A stretch of DNA of 7,862 nucleotides from Clostridia bacterium (lineage in GTDB: Bacteria; Bacillota; Clostridia; Oscillospirales; CAG-272), in contig JAGCYR010000046.1 of the NCBI GenBank assembly GCA_017960705.1, forward strand, positions 1 through 7,862. Direction: 5' to 3'. The notes below the pieces were generated by a model. It had not been told where the DNA came from. It searched no databases and was given only the letters and a program-made list of their open reading frames with translations. Positions 1 through 6,039 of the stretch are shown piece after piece; positions within the stretch are counted from its first letter, which is position 1, and every line of letters starts with the position of its first letter. The position numbers and the translations under genes were made by a program.

Positions 1-2
1 AC

Positions 3-944
3 GGGAGCCGGAACGGAACCTGCGTTAATTGCGGCAAGTACGTCGATCAGACGACGGTTTTCTCTCCGACGGTCCTGGTCCTGACCGACAAGACCGCGGG
101 CACGTTCGAATCCGATCGGATCCCGATCCTCGCATCTGCGAAGGGACGGCACTTCTACCCGACGGCAAGCGACCCGCAGGGCAACGACCTCTATATCGAG
201 TATTCGGTCTTCTTGAACCGGACGATGCAGAATCTCGATAACGAGAAAAACCCCTACGTGACGGCGCGCATCAATTCCGAGTCGATCCTTTACTGGTCGC
301 CCGTCGCCGACGTTTCGGACGCCTGGTGCAAGTACGCAGGCGGATTTGAGGCAACGGGGGATAACTTCTCTATCCCCGTTTCGGACAGCGAAGTGAAGAC
401 GCCCGCGAATATGGTGAAAGAGGGCGGCGGTTACGCCGACTATCCGAATATCGGCGGGACCGATCCGAACGTCGTTCCGAGGTACGGCTGGCATCGGATC
501 GGCGTCCGGATCCACGAGGAAGTGGCGAACGCGTCGACCTTGAAAAAAGACACGACGGCAGGCAAGACCCGGGCGACCTACGTCGTGACCGAGACCGTCT
601 ATTTCGACGGCGTCGCGGCGTACAAGCTCAAGACCTCGACGAGCAAGAATGGCATGAAGACCTCGGCGAACCTTCTCTATACCGCCGAGTCAGACGGCAA
701 GGGCGGGATCGTCTATACCGATATCGCCCCCGAGAGTTACGTCGTTCCGTTCCGGATGAACAGCACGACCGCCAAGAGCGGCAAAACGGCGTACGTCGCG
801 ATCGCGGACGTCTTCGTCAGCTGCGGCAAGGACTTCGTCCAAAAGGTCGAAAAGCTCACGACTCCCGTATCCTCGACGCTGTACGTTCCCGCGACGGGGA
901 TGGAACTCGCCGCGCCGGTCTACTACCGTTTCAAAGCAGATTAA
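3..944 (+). CDS. C-terminal part of an unrecognised, probably secreted or surface protein (5' end cut by the window)
   Basis: The reading frame is open from the first bases of the window to the TAA at 942-944, giving 313 residues with no start, so the true N-terminus lies outside. I do not recognise the family. Near the visible start is a CVNCGK motif (21-38) after a Gly-Ser-Arg stretch, which resembles the short Cys-rich motifs repeated in many secreted proteins of gut Firmicutes; only one CxxC is visible. The rest is rich in Thr, Ser, Tyr, Val and Asp, with no membrane segment and no sorting signal at the C-terminus. A stretch with YGWHRIGVRIHEEV (about 482-525) followed by a VYFDGVAAYKL segment (about 597-630) has the alternating pattern of a concanavalin/laminin-G-like beta sandwich; that is inference. 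The GC-rich codon use matches the neighbours. It ends just before a strong terminator and converges on dpaB. An ATG at 213 is internal and is not the start. Confidence 0.8.
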   Translation, partial: GSRNGTCVNCGKYVDQTTVFSPTVLVLTDKTAGTFESDRIPILASAKGRHFYPTASDPQGNDLYIEYSVFLNRTMQNLDNEKNPYVTARINSESILYWSPVADVSDAWCKYAGGFEATGDNFSIPVSDSEVKTPANMVKEGGGYADYPNIGGTDPNVVPRYGWHRIGVRIHEEVANASTLKKDTTAGKTRATYVVTETVYFDGVAAYKLKTSTSKNGMKTSANLLYTAESDGKGGIVYTDIAPESYVVPFRMNSTTAKSGKTAYVAIADVFVSCGKDFVQKVEKLTTPVSSTLYVPATGMELAAPVYYRFKAD

Positions 945-955
945 AAACAAAAATC

Positions 956-987
956 AAAATGCCCGCGCGTTTGCGCGGGTATTTTTT
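956..987. terminator. Intrinsic terminator, probably bidirectional, between convergent genes
   Basis: A perfect 7-bp GC stem (962-968 with 973-979, loop GTTT) extends through a G-T pair and an A/T-rich base (956-960 with 981-985) and runs into six T on the plus strand (982-987). Read on the minus strand, the same stem is followed by a T-rich stretch (complement of 945-960). It lies 11 bases after the stop of the upstream plus-strand gene and abuts the stop of dpaB, so it can serve both. Confidence 0.88.
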
Positions 988-1546
988 ATAGGAAGAGGGG
1001 TCGTATCTGTTTCCCGGCGAGCGCGGCGGAAACGCAGTCGGAAAGAAGCGTGAAGTCCGCGACCAAAGAGTGGGGCTTGTGTTCGGGATCGTCCTGCTTC
1101 ATCGGGACGAAATACACGCCCTTGCGGGTGATCAGCCGGGCGACGTTCGAGAGGTTCGCCGACAGTGAATCGTTCGACGCGAGCGCGATGAGCAGCGGTC
1201 TGTCCTGCCTCTGATGCGCCTTCGCCGCCATCGTGATCGCGGTGTCGGTGATCCCGAGCGCGATCTTGGCGAGCGTGTTGCCGGTGCAGGGCGCGAGGAT
1301 CAGAAGTTCCAGGGGGCGCTTCGGTCCGAGGGGCTCGGCCCCGACCACCGTATGCACGATCTCTTTTCCCGTCGCCGCCTCCACCCGCGCCCGCAGATCC
1401 TCCGCCCGTCCGAAGCGCGTGTCGGTCGAATAGACCGCGTCGCTCATCAGGGGGAGGACCTCGCGCCCGTCAAGGATCAGGCGTTCCATTTCGTCAAATC
1501 CCCGGGAGAGGGTGCAGAACGAGCCGCAAAAACCGTAGCCGATCAT
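986..1546 (-). CDS. dpaB: Dipicolinate synthase subunit B (SpoVFB family)
   Basis: DpaB is the flavoprotein-like subunit of dipicolinate synthase, which with DpaA makes pyridine-2,6-dicarboxylate from the lysine-pathway intermediate dihydrodipicolinate in the sporulating mother cell; the product loads the spore core. The 186 residues cover the whole family length (the Bacillus protein is about 200). Visible signatures are the N-terminal GFCGSFC loop (5-11), STDTRFG (40-46), AEPLGPKRPL (70-79), the APCTGNTLAK nucleotide-binding segment (85-94), the DTAITMAAKA helix (101-110) and QDDPEHKP (151-158). The start at 1546 has an AAAGGA-type ribosome binding site at about 1555-1560. It follows dpaA by 30 bases in the same direction, which implies co-transcription. 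The stop overlaps the end of the T-tract of the convergent terminator. The Bacillus operon continues with asd and dapG; here the operon ends with dpaB. Identification is firm. Confidence 0.95.
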   Translation of the reverse strand: MIGYGFCGSFCTLSRGFDEMERLILDGREVLPLMSDAVYSTDTRFGRAEDLRARVEAATGKEIVHTVVGAEPLGPKRPLELLILAPCTGNTLAKIALGITDTAITMAAKAHQRQDRPLLIALASNDSLSANLSNVARLITRKGVYFVPMKQDDPEHKPHSLVADFTLLSDCVSAALAGKQIRPLFL

Positions 1547-1576
1547 TTTTTCTATCCTTTCGCCTTGACAGCCGAT

Positions 1577-2395
1577 TTATCGTTTTCCGTTTTCGTCCGG
1601 GAACAGTTCGCGGAGCAAACCGTATACCGTTTCTCCGAGGGCGATCCCCGCGCTTTCGGGGAAGACCCTGCCCGGCAGACCGTTTTCCCTCCGGAAGTTC
1701 ACGCCGCCGTCGGGGAGCGGGAGGGGCAGATTGCCGTCGCCCGACGCCAGTTCAAGCACGAGCGAGCCCGCCGGCAGATCCCCGAGCGCCTCACGAGAGA
1801 GCAGACGGGCGGGGACCGTGTTGACCAGCGTGCGGAATCCCCGGAGCGCCCCCGGCTCGGCAAGCGTTTTCGTATCGGACGCCTTCGCCCCGATCAGGGT
1901 CGCCATCACGCGCTCCCGCGGATCGCGCGCGAACACCGTGACGGGACAGCCGAGCGAGAGCAGCCCGCGGCAGAGGAACTTTCCGATCCTGCCGAAGCCG
2001 AGGATCGCCGTCGGGTTTTCCCGCGGGGCGGCGGGGGAGTCCGAGAGCAGGATGCCGAGCGCCGCCTCCGCCGTAAGAGACGCGTTTTTCAGAACGAACG
2101 CCTCGACGTTCATATAGTCCCGGACCGCGATCCCCGCCCGCCGCGCAGCCGACGTGAAACTGCCCGAGAGGTTGCCCCCGACGATCGCCCGCGGCGCTCC
2201 CGCGAGCAGATCGGCGAGCCGAACGGAGGGATACCCCGTCACCGTCGCGCCGTCCCGTGACGCGGGGAGAGGGAGCAGAAGGACGGGGGAGAGGTCGGCT
2301 TCGGGCGCGTAAAACGCCGTTTGAAAATCGTATTCCGACAGCGTCCGCGCGGCGTAGCCGAAGCGTTTGTCAAGCCCGAAAACCGTGATCTCCAT
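1577..2395 (-). CDS. dpaA: Dipicolinate synthase subunit A (SpoVFA family)
   Basis: DpaA is the NAD(P)-binding, dehydrogenase-like subunit of dipicolinate synthase and partners DpaB in the mother cell during late sporulation. The 272 residues are slightly shorter than the Bacillus protein (about 297). Signatures are GGNLSG (73-78), the family-typical NVEAFVLKNASLTAEAAL (96-113), the Rossmann-type ILGFGRIGK (131-139) followed by a VTVFARDPRER strand and turn (152-162), VNTVPARLLS (191-200), and the C-terminal GLPGRVFPESAG (239-250). The final segment is enriched in Pro and Gly compared with the family but keeps the key motifs. The ATG at 2395-2393 has a strong GGGGGGAG ribosome binding site at 2403-2410, seven bases away. 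It is first in a two-gene operon with dpaB and diverges from the sugar kinase; a sigma-K-like promoter lies just upstream. Confidence 0.94.
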   Translation of the reverse strand: MEITVFGLDKRFGYAARTLSEYDFQTAFYAPEADLSPVLLLPLPASRDGATVTGYPSVRLADLLAGAPRAIVGGNLSGSFTSAARRAGIAVRDYMNVEAFVLKNASLTAEAALGILLSDSPAAPRENPTAILGFGRIGKFLCRGLLSLGCPVTVFARDPRERVMATLIGAKASDTKTLAEPGALRGFRTLVNTVPARLLSREALGDLPAGSLVLELASGDGNLPLPLPDGGVNFRRENGLPGRVFPESAGIALGETVYGLLRELFPDENGKR

Positions 2396-2415
2396 AGCCG
2401 ATCTCCCCCCATGTC

Positions 2416-2442
2416 AGGATATGCGCGAAGCGAAAAAAACGT
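2416..2442 (-). promoter_or_regulatory. Candidate sigma-K promoter of dpaA-dpaB
   Basis: Read on the minus strand, AC (2442-2441) is followed 17 bases later by gCATATCCTG (-10, CATA at 2423-2420). The sigma-K consensus in Bacillus is about mACm, 16-17 bases, gCATAnnnTA, so all core positions except the last A match. dpaA/spoVF is a known sigma-K target in spore formers. The drawback is that the predicted start of transcription falls in or just before the ribosome binding site (2403-2410), leaving a very short leader. Short AC and CATA motifs also arise by chance. Confidence 0.38.
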
Positions 2443-2467
2443 TTTTCCAAAAAAAGCGGCGGAGGGG

Positions 2468-2496
2468 GTGACAAATCGCCCTTCATCTGCTATAAT
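2468..2496 (+). promoter_or_regulatory. Sigma-A promoter of the sugar kinase
   Basis: GTGACA (2468-2473) and TATAAT (2491-2496) are separated by exactly 17 bases, with TGC before the -10 (extended -10). Transcription would begin at about 2503, which places the Shine-Dalgarno AAAGGA (2523-2528) and the ATG at 2539 on the leader and rules out an in-frame TTG at 2503 as the start. An A-tract at 2449-2455 sits where a distal UP element would be. Confidence 0.85.
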
Positions 2497-2538
2497 AATC
2501 TCTTGAAGAATTCATTTTTGCGAAAGGACTTGACAAAA

Positions 2539-3561
2539 ATGGCAAAAGTAATTACTTTCGGCGAGATCATGCTGCGTCTTGCCCCCGACGGATATCTGCG
2601 GTTCGTGCAGGTCGATCACCTTGAGGCGCTGCTCGGCGGCGGCGAGGCGAACGTCTCGGTCTCTCTTGCGAACTACGGCGTCGACAGCGTCTACGTCACC
2701 AAACTGCCGAAGCACGAGATCGGTCAGCTGGCGATCAACTCCCTGCGCCGTTTCGGGGTCGACACGTCGAAGATCGTGCGCGGCGGCGACCGCATCGGCA
2801 TCTACTTCGTCGAGAAGGGCGCGAGCCAGCGTCCGTCGAAGGTCATCTACGACCGCGCCGGTTCCTCGATCGCGACGGCGTCCGCCTCCGACTTCGACTG
2901 GGACGACATTTTCGACGGAGCCGACTGGTTCCACTTCACCGGCATCACTCCGGCGCTGAATCCCTCGGTCGCCGCGATCACGCTCGAGGCGTGCAAAGCC
3001 GCGAAGGCGAAGGGGCTGACGGTCTCCTGCGACCTCAACTACCGCAAGAAGCTCTGGACCAGAGACGAGGCGCGCGCCACCATGACCAAACTGATGGATT
3101 ACGTCGACGTCTGCATCTCGAACGAAGAGGACGCGCACGACGTCTTCGGCATCGACGCGGAGAACACCGACATCGACAGCGGCAAGCTCAACCACGAGGG
3201 CTACAAGAGCGTGGCGCGCCAACTCGCCGACAAGTTCGGGTTCAAGAAGGTCGCGATCACCCTCCGTTCCTCGATCTCGGCGAACGACAACGACTGGGCG
3301 GGTCTGCTCTACGACGGCAAGGACTACTGCTTCTCGAAGTCCTACCACATGCACATCGTCGACCGCGTCGGCGGCGGCGACAGCTTCGGCGGCGGTCTGA
3401 TCTACGCGCTCCTGTCGGGCTACTCTACCCAGGACGCGATCGAGTTCGCGGTCGCGGCGTCGTGTCTCAAGCACTCGATCCAGGGCGACTACAATATGGT
3501 CACCGTGGACGAGGTGAAAGCCCTCGCGGGCGGCTCCGGCAGCGGCAGAGTTCAGAGATAA
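2539..3561 (+). CDS. kdgK: PfkB-family sugar kinase, probably 2-keto-3-deoxygluconate kinase
   Basis: A ribokinase/PfkB-family kinase of 340 residues, the usual length. The best match is 2-dehydro-3-deoxygluconate kinase, which phosphorylates KDG with ATP to KDPG in hexuronate, pectin or modified Entner-Doudoroff breakdown in the cytoplasm. Visible features are the N-terminal FGEIMLRLAPDG strand (7-18), the substrate-side GGGEANVS motif (33-40), CDLNYRKKLW (164-173), the SNEEDA segment (194-199) and the C-terminal DRVGGGDSFGGG signature (275-286), whose Asp281 is the expected catalytic base and whose glycines form the anion hole. GGGD replaces the GAGD of many PfkB kinases, which is common in KDG kinases. 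The start is the ATG at 2539, ten bases after AAAGGA (2523-2528). The gene appears monocistronic; no KDPG aldolase or uronate isomerase is in view, so substrate specificity is inferred from sequence alone. Fructokinase is the main alternative. The tail GGSGSGRVQR is low-complexity. Confidence 0.85.
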   Translation: MAKVITFGEIMLRLAPDGYLRFVQVDHLEALLGGGEANVSVSLANYGVDSVYVTKLPKHEIGQLAINSLRRFGVDTSKIVRGGDRIGIYFVEKGASQRPSKVIYDRAGSSIATASASDFDWDDIFDGADWFHFTGITPALNPSVAAITLEACKAAKAKGLTVSCDLNYRKKLWTRDEARATMTKLMDYVDVCISNEEDAHDVFGIDAENTDIDSGKLNHEGYKSVARQLADKFGFKKVAITLRSSISANDNDWAGLLYDGKDYCFSKSYHMHIVDRVGGGDSFGGGLIYALLSGYSTQDAIEFAVAASCLKHSIQGDYNMVTVDEVKALAGGSGSGRVQR

Positions 3562-3572
3562 TCCGAACCGCG

Positions 3573-3694
3573 ATAAATGAATTGACGCCCCGACGGGATT
3601 CCCGTCGGGGCGTCGTGAATTGCGGGCAAGCCCGCATAAATTGACGGCTGCGCCTTTATGAATTGCCGCGCACACCGAGTTCGGCGTGCGCGGC
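3573..3694. repeat. Intergenic array of GC hairpins punctuated by AATTG
   Basis: The 139 bases between the kinase and trpS hold four AATTG copies (3580-3584, 3618-3622, 3639-3643, 3661-3665), mostly within the wider form (A)TGAATTG or ATAAATTG. Each is followed at once by a GC-rich element that can fold: 3584-3614 (perfect 14-bp stem, loop ATT), 3622-3635 (perfect 6-bp arms around AA), 3644-3657 (a weak, decayed hairpin with GGC/GCC arms), and 3665-3694 (9-bp stem, one mismatch, 4 more pairs). The hairpin sequences differ, while the separator is conserved. No open frame of note crosses it. Confidence 0.75.
3584..3614. other. Perfect 14-bp inverted repeat downstream of kdgK
   Basis: Arms GACGCCCCGACGGG (3584-3597) and its exact complement (3601-3614) flank a 3-base loop. 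It begins 22 bases after the kinase stop. It has no T-run on either side (GTGAATTG follows on the plus strand), so it is not a standard intrinsic terminator. It could protect the 3' end of the kinase mRNA or be simply the first unit of the repeat array. Confidence 0.85.
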
Positions 3695-3701
3695 GTTGTT
3701 T
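3665..3701. terminator. Possible weak terminator hairpin between convergent kdgK and trpS
   Basis: Arms GCCGCGCAC (3665-3673) and GTGCGCGGC (3686-3694) pair perfectly, with an inner CCGA/TCGG stem. GTTGTTT (3695-3701) follows on the plus strand, only moderately T-rich; on the minus strand AATTCATAAAGG follows, which is not a T-tract. It is the most terminator-like element between the two convergent genes, but it is also a unit of the hairpin array. Confidence 0.35.
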
Positions 3702-4696
3702 CAGTTGACGAAGCCGATCTTGCGGCGGACTTTCGAGAGGGTCTTCCGGGCGTAGTAGGACGCCTGCTCCGCGCCGGATTTCATCACGGACTCGAGGTAG
3801 GCTTTGTCGCCCATCAGCCGATTGAACTCGTTCTGCACGGGCGCGAGCGCGTCCGCGGTGACTTCGCCCACGGCAAGTTTGAAGTCTCCGTAGCCCTTGC
3901 CGGAAAACTCGTTTTCGATCTCTGCAAACGACTTGCCCGAGAAGCAGGAATAGATGGTCATCAGATTCGATACGCCGGGCTTCTCCTCGGAGAAGCGGAC
4001 CTCCGCGCCCGAATCGGTGACGGCGCGTTTGAACTTGCGCAGGATCTCGTCGCGGGGGTCGAGGATGCGCACGACGGCGTTGGGGTTGGGATCGGATTTC
4101 GACATTTTGAGGGTCGGCTCCTGCAGCGACATGATCTTCATGCCCGCGGCGGGGATATAGGGCTCCGGCACGGTGAAAGTGTCGCCGTAGACCTGGTTGA
4201 AGCGGTCGGCGATATTGCGGGCGAGCTCGAGGTGCTGCTTCTGGTCTGCGCCGATCGGCACCAGATCCGCCTGATAGAGCAGGATATCCGCCGCCATCAG
4301 GGTCGGATAGGTGAACAGCCCCGCGTTGATGTTGTCGGCGTGCTTCGCGCTCTTGTCCTTGAACTGCGTCATGCGGGAGAGTTCCCCGAACATCGTATAG
4401 CAGTCGAGGATCCAGCCGAGCTCTGCGTGCGCCGGCACGTGCGACTGCACGAACAGCACGTTCTTCTCGGGATCCAGCCCCGACGCGATATAGAGCGCCA
4501 GCGTCTCGTAAGTGCGGCGGCGCAGCTCCGCGGGGACCTGCCGGACGGTGATCGCGTGCAGGTCGACGACGCAGTAAAAGGGCTTGTATTCGTCCGAGAA
4601 CGCGGAAAAATTCTTGATCGCCCCCAGATAGTTTCCGATGGTCAGGTTGCCCGAGGGCTGCACCCCGGATAAAACCGTTTTCAAGTCTCCGATCAT
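3701..4696 (-). CDS. trpS: Tryptophan--tRNA ligase
   Basis: A class I aminoacyl-tRNA synthetase that charges tRNA-Trp with tryptophan using ATP in the cytoplasm. Its 331 residues match the usual bacterial length. The Rossmann-fold signatures are intact: SGVQPSGNLTIGNYLG (10-25) with TIGN as the HIGH motif, the DLHAIT segment (45-50), the specificity and dimer region around MFGELSRMTQFKDK (102-115), GADQKQHLELAR (149-160), and LKMSKSD (196-202) as the KMSKS loop. The start at 4696 has a GGAG ribosome binding site at 4704-4707, seven bases away, inside the 15-base gap after the aminotransferase stop, so the two genes form an operon. No T-box leader precedes the operon, unlike many Firmicute tryptophanyl-tRNA synthetase genes. 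Identification is firm. Confidence 0.97.
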   Translation of the reverse strand: MIGDLKTVLSGVQPSGNLTIGNYLGAIKNFSAFSDEYKPFYCVVDLHAITVRQVPAELRRRTYETLALYIASGLDPEKNVLFVQSHVPAHAELGWILDCYTMFGELSRMTQFKDKSAKHADNINAGLFTYPTLMAADILLYQADLVPIGADQKQHLELARNIADRFNQVYGDTFTVPEPYIPAAGMKIMSLQEPTLKMSKSDPNPNAVVRILDPRDEILRKFKRAVTDSGAEVRFSEEKPGVSNLMTIYSCFSGKSFAEIENEFSGKGYGDFKLAVGEVTADALAPVQNEFNRLMGDKAYLESVMKSGAEQASYYARKTLSKVRRKIGFVN

Positions 4697-4711
4697 ATCA
4701 CATCTCCAAAG

Positions 4712-5902
4712 TTACATCATTTCCCGCATCACATCCCCGAGGATCGAAACGCCCTGCGCGAGCTGCTCGTCGGTCGGGGTCGCGTAGGTCACGCGGAAGG
4801 AGTGCGCGGTGTACTTTTGCGTGTCGGTGGCGAACGCCGTGCCCGGCACGACGGCGACCTTTTTCTCCATCGCGGCTTTCACGAAGGAGAAGAGATCGAT
4901 CTTTTCGGGCAGGGTGCACCAGACGAAAAGTCCTCCCTCGGGGCGCGTGAAGCTGACCGCGGCGGGGAAGTTGAATTCCATCGCCCCCAGCATGATCTCG
5001 CACTTTCTGCGGTAGAGGTCGCGGATGGTCTTCACGTGCGCGTCGAAATCGCGCTCGGTCATAAAGCGGTGGCAGAGCATCTGGAACAGCAGGTTGGTAT
5101 GCACGTCCTCGGTCTGCTTGCAAACCGTCATCTTCGCGATCACGGCTTTCGGCGCGACGGCGAACCCGACCCGCATCCCCGACGAGAGGATCTTCGAGAA
5201 CGACGAGGCGTAGACCACGATCCCGCAATCGTCCATGCTCTTGATGGTCGGGATATCCTCGCCCGAGAAGCGGAGTTCCCCGTACGGGTTGTCCTCCAGG
5301 ATCATCACGCCGTACTGCTTCGCCAGCCGGTAGATCTCTTTCCGTTTGGCAAGCGAGGTGCAGATCCCCGCCGGGTTCTGGAAGTTCGAGATCACGTAGA
5401 TCAGGCGGGCGCGCGGCTCGCTTTTCAGTTTTTCTTCCAGCAGCGCGATATCCATCCCGTCGTGTCCGAGCGGAACGCCGACCACCTTTGCGCCGACGCC
5501 GCGGAAGGCGTTCAGGGCGCCGATGAAACTCGGATCTTCCGCGATCACCACGTCGCCCGGATCGCAGAACACGCGGCACGCGAGTTCCAGCGCCTGCTGA
5601 CCGCCCGAGGTGATCAGCACGTCGTCGAATTCGCGCCCGACTTTGAAGCGTTCTTTCTGCCTTTTGGCGACCGCTTCGCGCAGGGGGGTATAGCCCTCGG
5701 TCGTCCCGTACTGCAGGGCGGCGGGGCCGTTCCGGTCGAGGATATCGGCGGTCAGCTGCCGGATATCGTCGAGCGGGAAGGACGCGGCGTTGGGGTTGCC
5801 GGCGGCGAACGCGATCACCGACGGGTCGCCCGCGTTCTTTAAGATCTCGCGGATCGCGGACGGAGCCAGATTTGCAAACGCCGAGGAAAAACGGTAGTCC
5901 AT
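4712..5902 (-). CDS. PLP-dependent class I/II aminotransferase (2-aminoadipate/aromatic type)
   Basis: A fold-type I pyridoxal-phosphate aminotransferase of 396 residues, closest in pattern to the LysN / kynurenine aminotransferase II / multifunctional 2-aminoadipate transaminase group. Visible sites are FAAGNPNAASFP near the N-terminus (32-43), QYGTTEGYTPLREAVA (64-79), ITSGGQQALEL at the phosphate end (97-107), NFQNPAG (173-179, with the Asn facing the cofactor), LEDNPYGELRF (202-212, Asp204 expected to bind the pyridine nitrogen), ASSFSKILSSGMRVGF (232-247) with Lys237 as the Schiff-base lysine, and a late SFRVTYA segment with the Arg that binds the substrate carboxylate. The start is the ATG at 5902, seven bases after AAAGG (5910-5914); a longer frame from 5995 begins upstream of the promoter and is rejected. 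Pairing with trpS hints at aromatic or tryptophan-related substrates, but the sequence does not settle this. Confidence 0.92.
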   Translation of the reverse strand: MDYRFSSAFANLAPSAIREILKNAGDPSVIAFAAGNPNAASFPLDDIRQLTADILDRNGPAALQYGTTEGYTPLREAVAKRQKERFKVGREFDDVLITSGGQQALELACRVFCDPGDVVIAEDPSFIGALNAFRGVGAKVVGVPLGHDGMDIALLEEKLKSEPRARLIYVISNFQNPAGICTSLAKRKEIYRLAKQYGVMILEDNPYGELRFSGEDIPTIKSMDDCGIVVYASSFSKILSSGMRVGFAVAPKAVIAKMTVCKQTEDVHTNLLFQMLCHRFMTERDFDAHVKTIRDLYRRKCEIMLGAMEFNFPAAVSFTRPEGGLFVWCTLPEKIDLFSFVKAAMEKKVAVVPGTAFATDTQKYTAHSFRVTYATPTDEQLAQGVSILGDVMREMM

Positions 5903-5938
5903 AGTTTTGCCTTTCTTTCGGGGTGCTATATATAGGTT

Positions 5939-5968
5939 ATTATACCTTTCCTCTTTTCGGTTTGTCAA
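5939..5968 (-). promoter_or_regulatory. Sigma-A promoter of the aminotransferase-trpS operon
   Basis: On the minus strand a perfect TTGACA (5968-5963) and a perfect TATAAT (5944-5939) are 18 bases apart. The leader would be about 30 bases, too short for a T-box or other riboswitch; it contains a TATATATA run (about 5927-5934) and the AAAGG binding site. Confidence 0.9.
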
Positions 5969-5998
5969 GAGAAAAGGAGAAATCCTCCCCTCCAAATC

Positions 5999-6027
5999 AA
6001 AAAACCTCCCGCTCGGGGAGGTTTTTT
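5999..6027 (-). terminator. Intrinsic terminator of the lipoprotein gene
   Basis: A 12-bp stem (5999-6010 with 6016-6027) consists of a CCTCCC/GGGAGG core and six A-T pairs, with a 5-base loop. On the minus strand the stem ends in six T, then GATTT. It starts 12 bases after the lipoprotein stop and lies just upstream of the next promoter, so it insulates the two units. On the plus strand the T-run (6022-6027) could also stop antisense transcription. Confidence 0.9.
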
Positions 6028-6039
6028 GGCGGGAGGAGA

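Noticed and set aside
1214..2260. Long plus-strand open frame opposite dpaB and dpaA
   Set aside because: It is very rich in Arg, Glu and Pro, as expected of the complement of a GC-rich gene. Both minus-strand frames are clear family members with good ribosome binding sites.
2503..2538. Earlier TTG start for the sugar kinase, adding 12 residues
   Set aside because: It lies at the predicted transcription start, has no ribosome binding site, and the added residues are not part of the family; the ATG at 2539 has AAAGGA upstream.
3584..3635. CRISPR-like array
   Set aside because: The repeats are only about 5-8 bases, the intervals are unequal (38, 21, 22) and the intervening units are self-complementary, so it is not a CRISPR array.
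2512..3675. Long minus-strand open frame opposite the sugar kinase
   Set aside because: Its Val/Asp/Arg-rich composition is a mirror of the kinase codon pattern; the plus-strand frame has the PfkB motifs, a promoter and a ribosome binding site.
3686..4672. Plus-strand open frame opposite trpS
   Set aside because: The minus strand encodes an intact TrpS with HIGH and KMSKS motifs; the plus-strand product is a low-information His/Arg/Val-rich shadow.
4802..5842. Plus-strand open frame opposite the aminotransferase
   Set aside because: The same shadow effect; the minus-strand frame carries every expected PLP-enzyme motif.
5903..5995. N-terminal extension of the aminotransferase from an ATG at 5995
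   Set aside because: It begins upstream of a perfect TTGACA/TATAAT promoter and overlaps the neighbouring terminator region; the ATG at 5902 has a ribosome binding site and gives the normal length.
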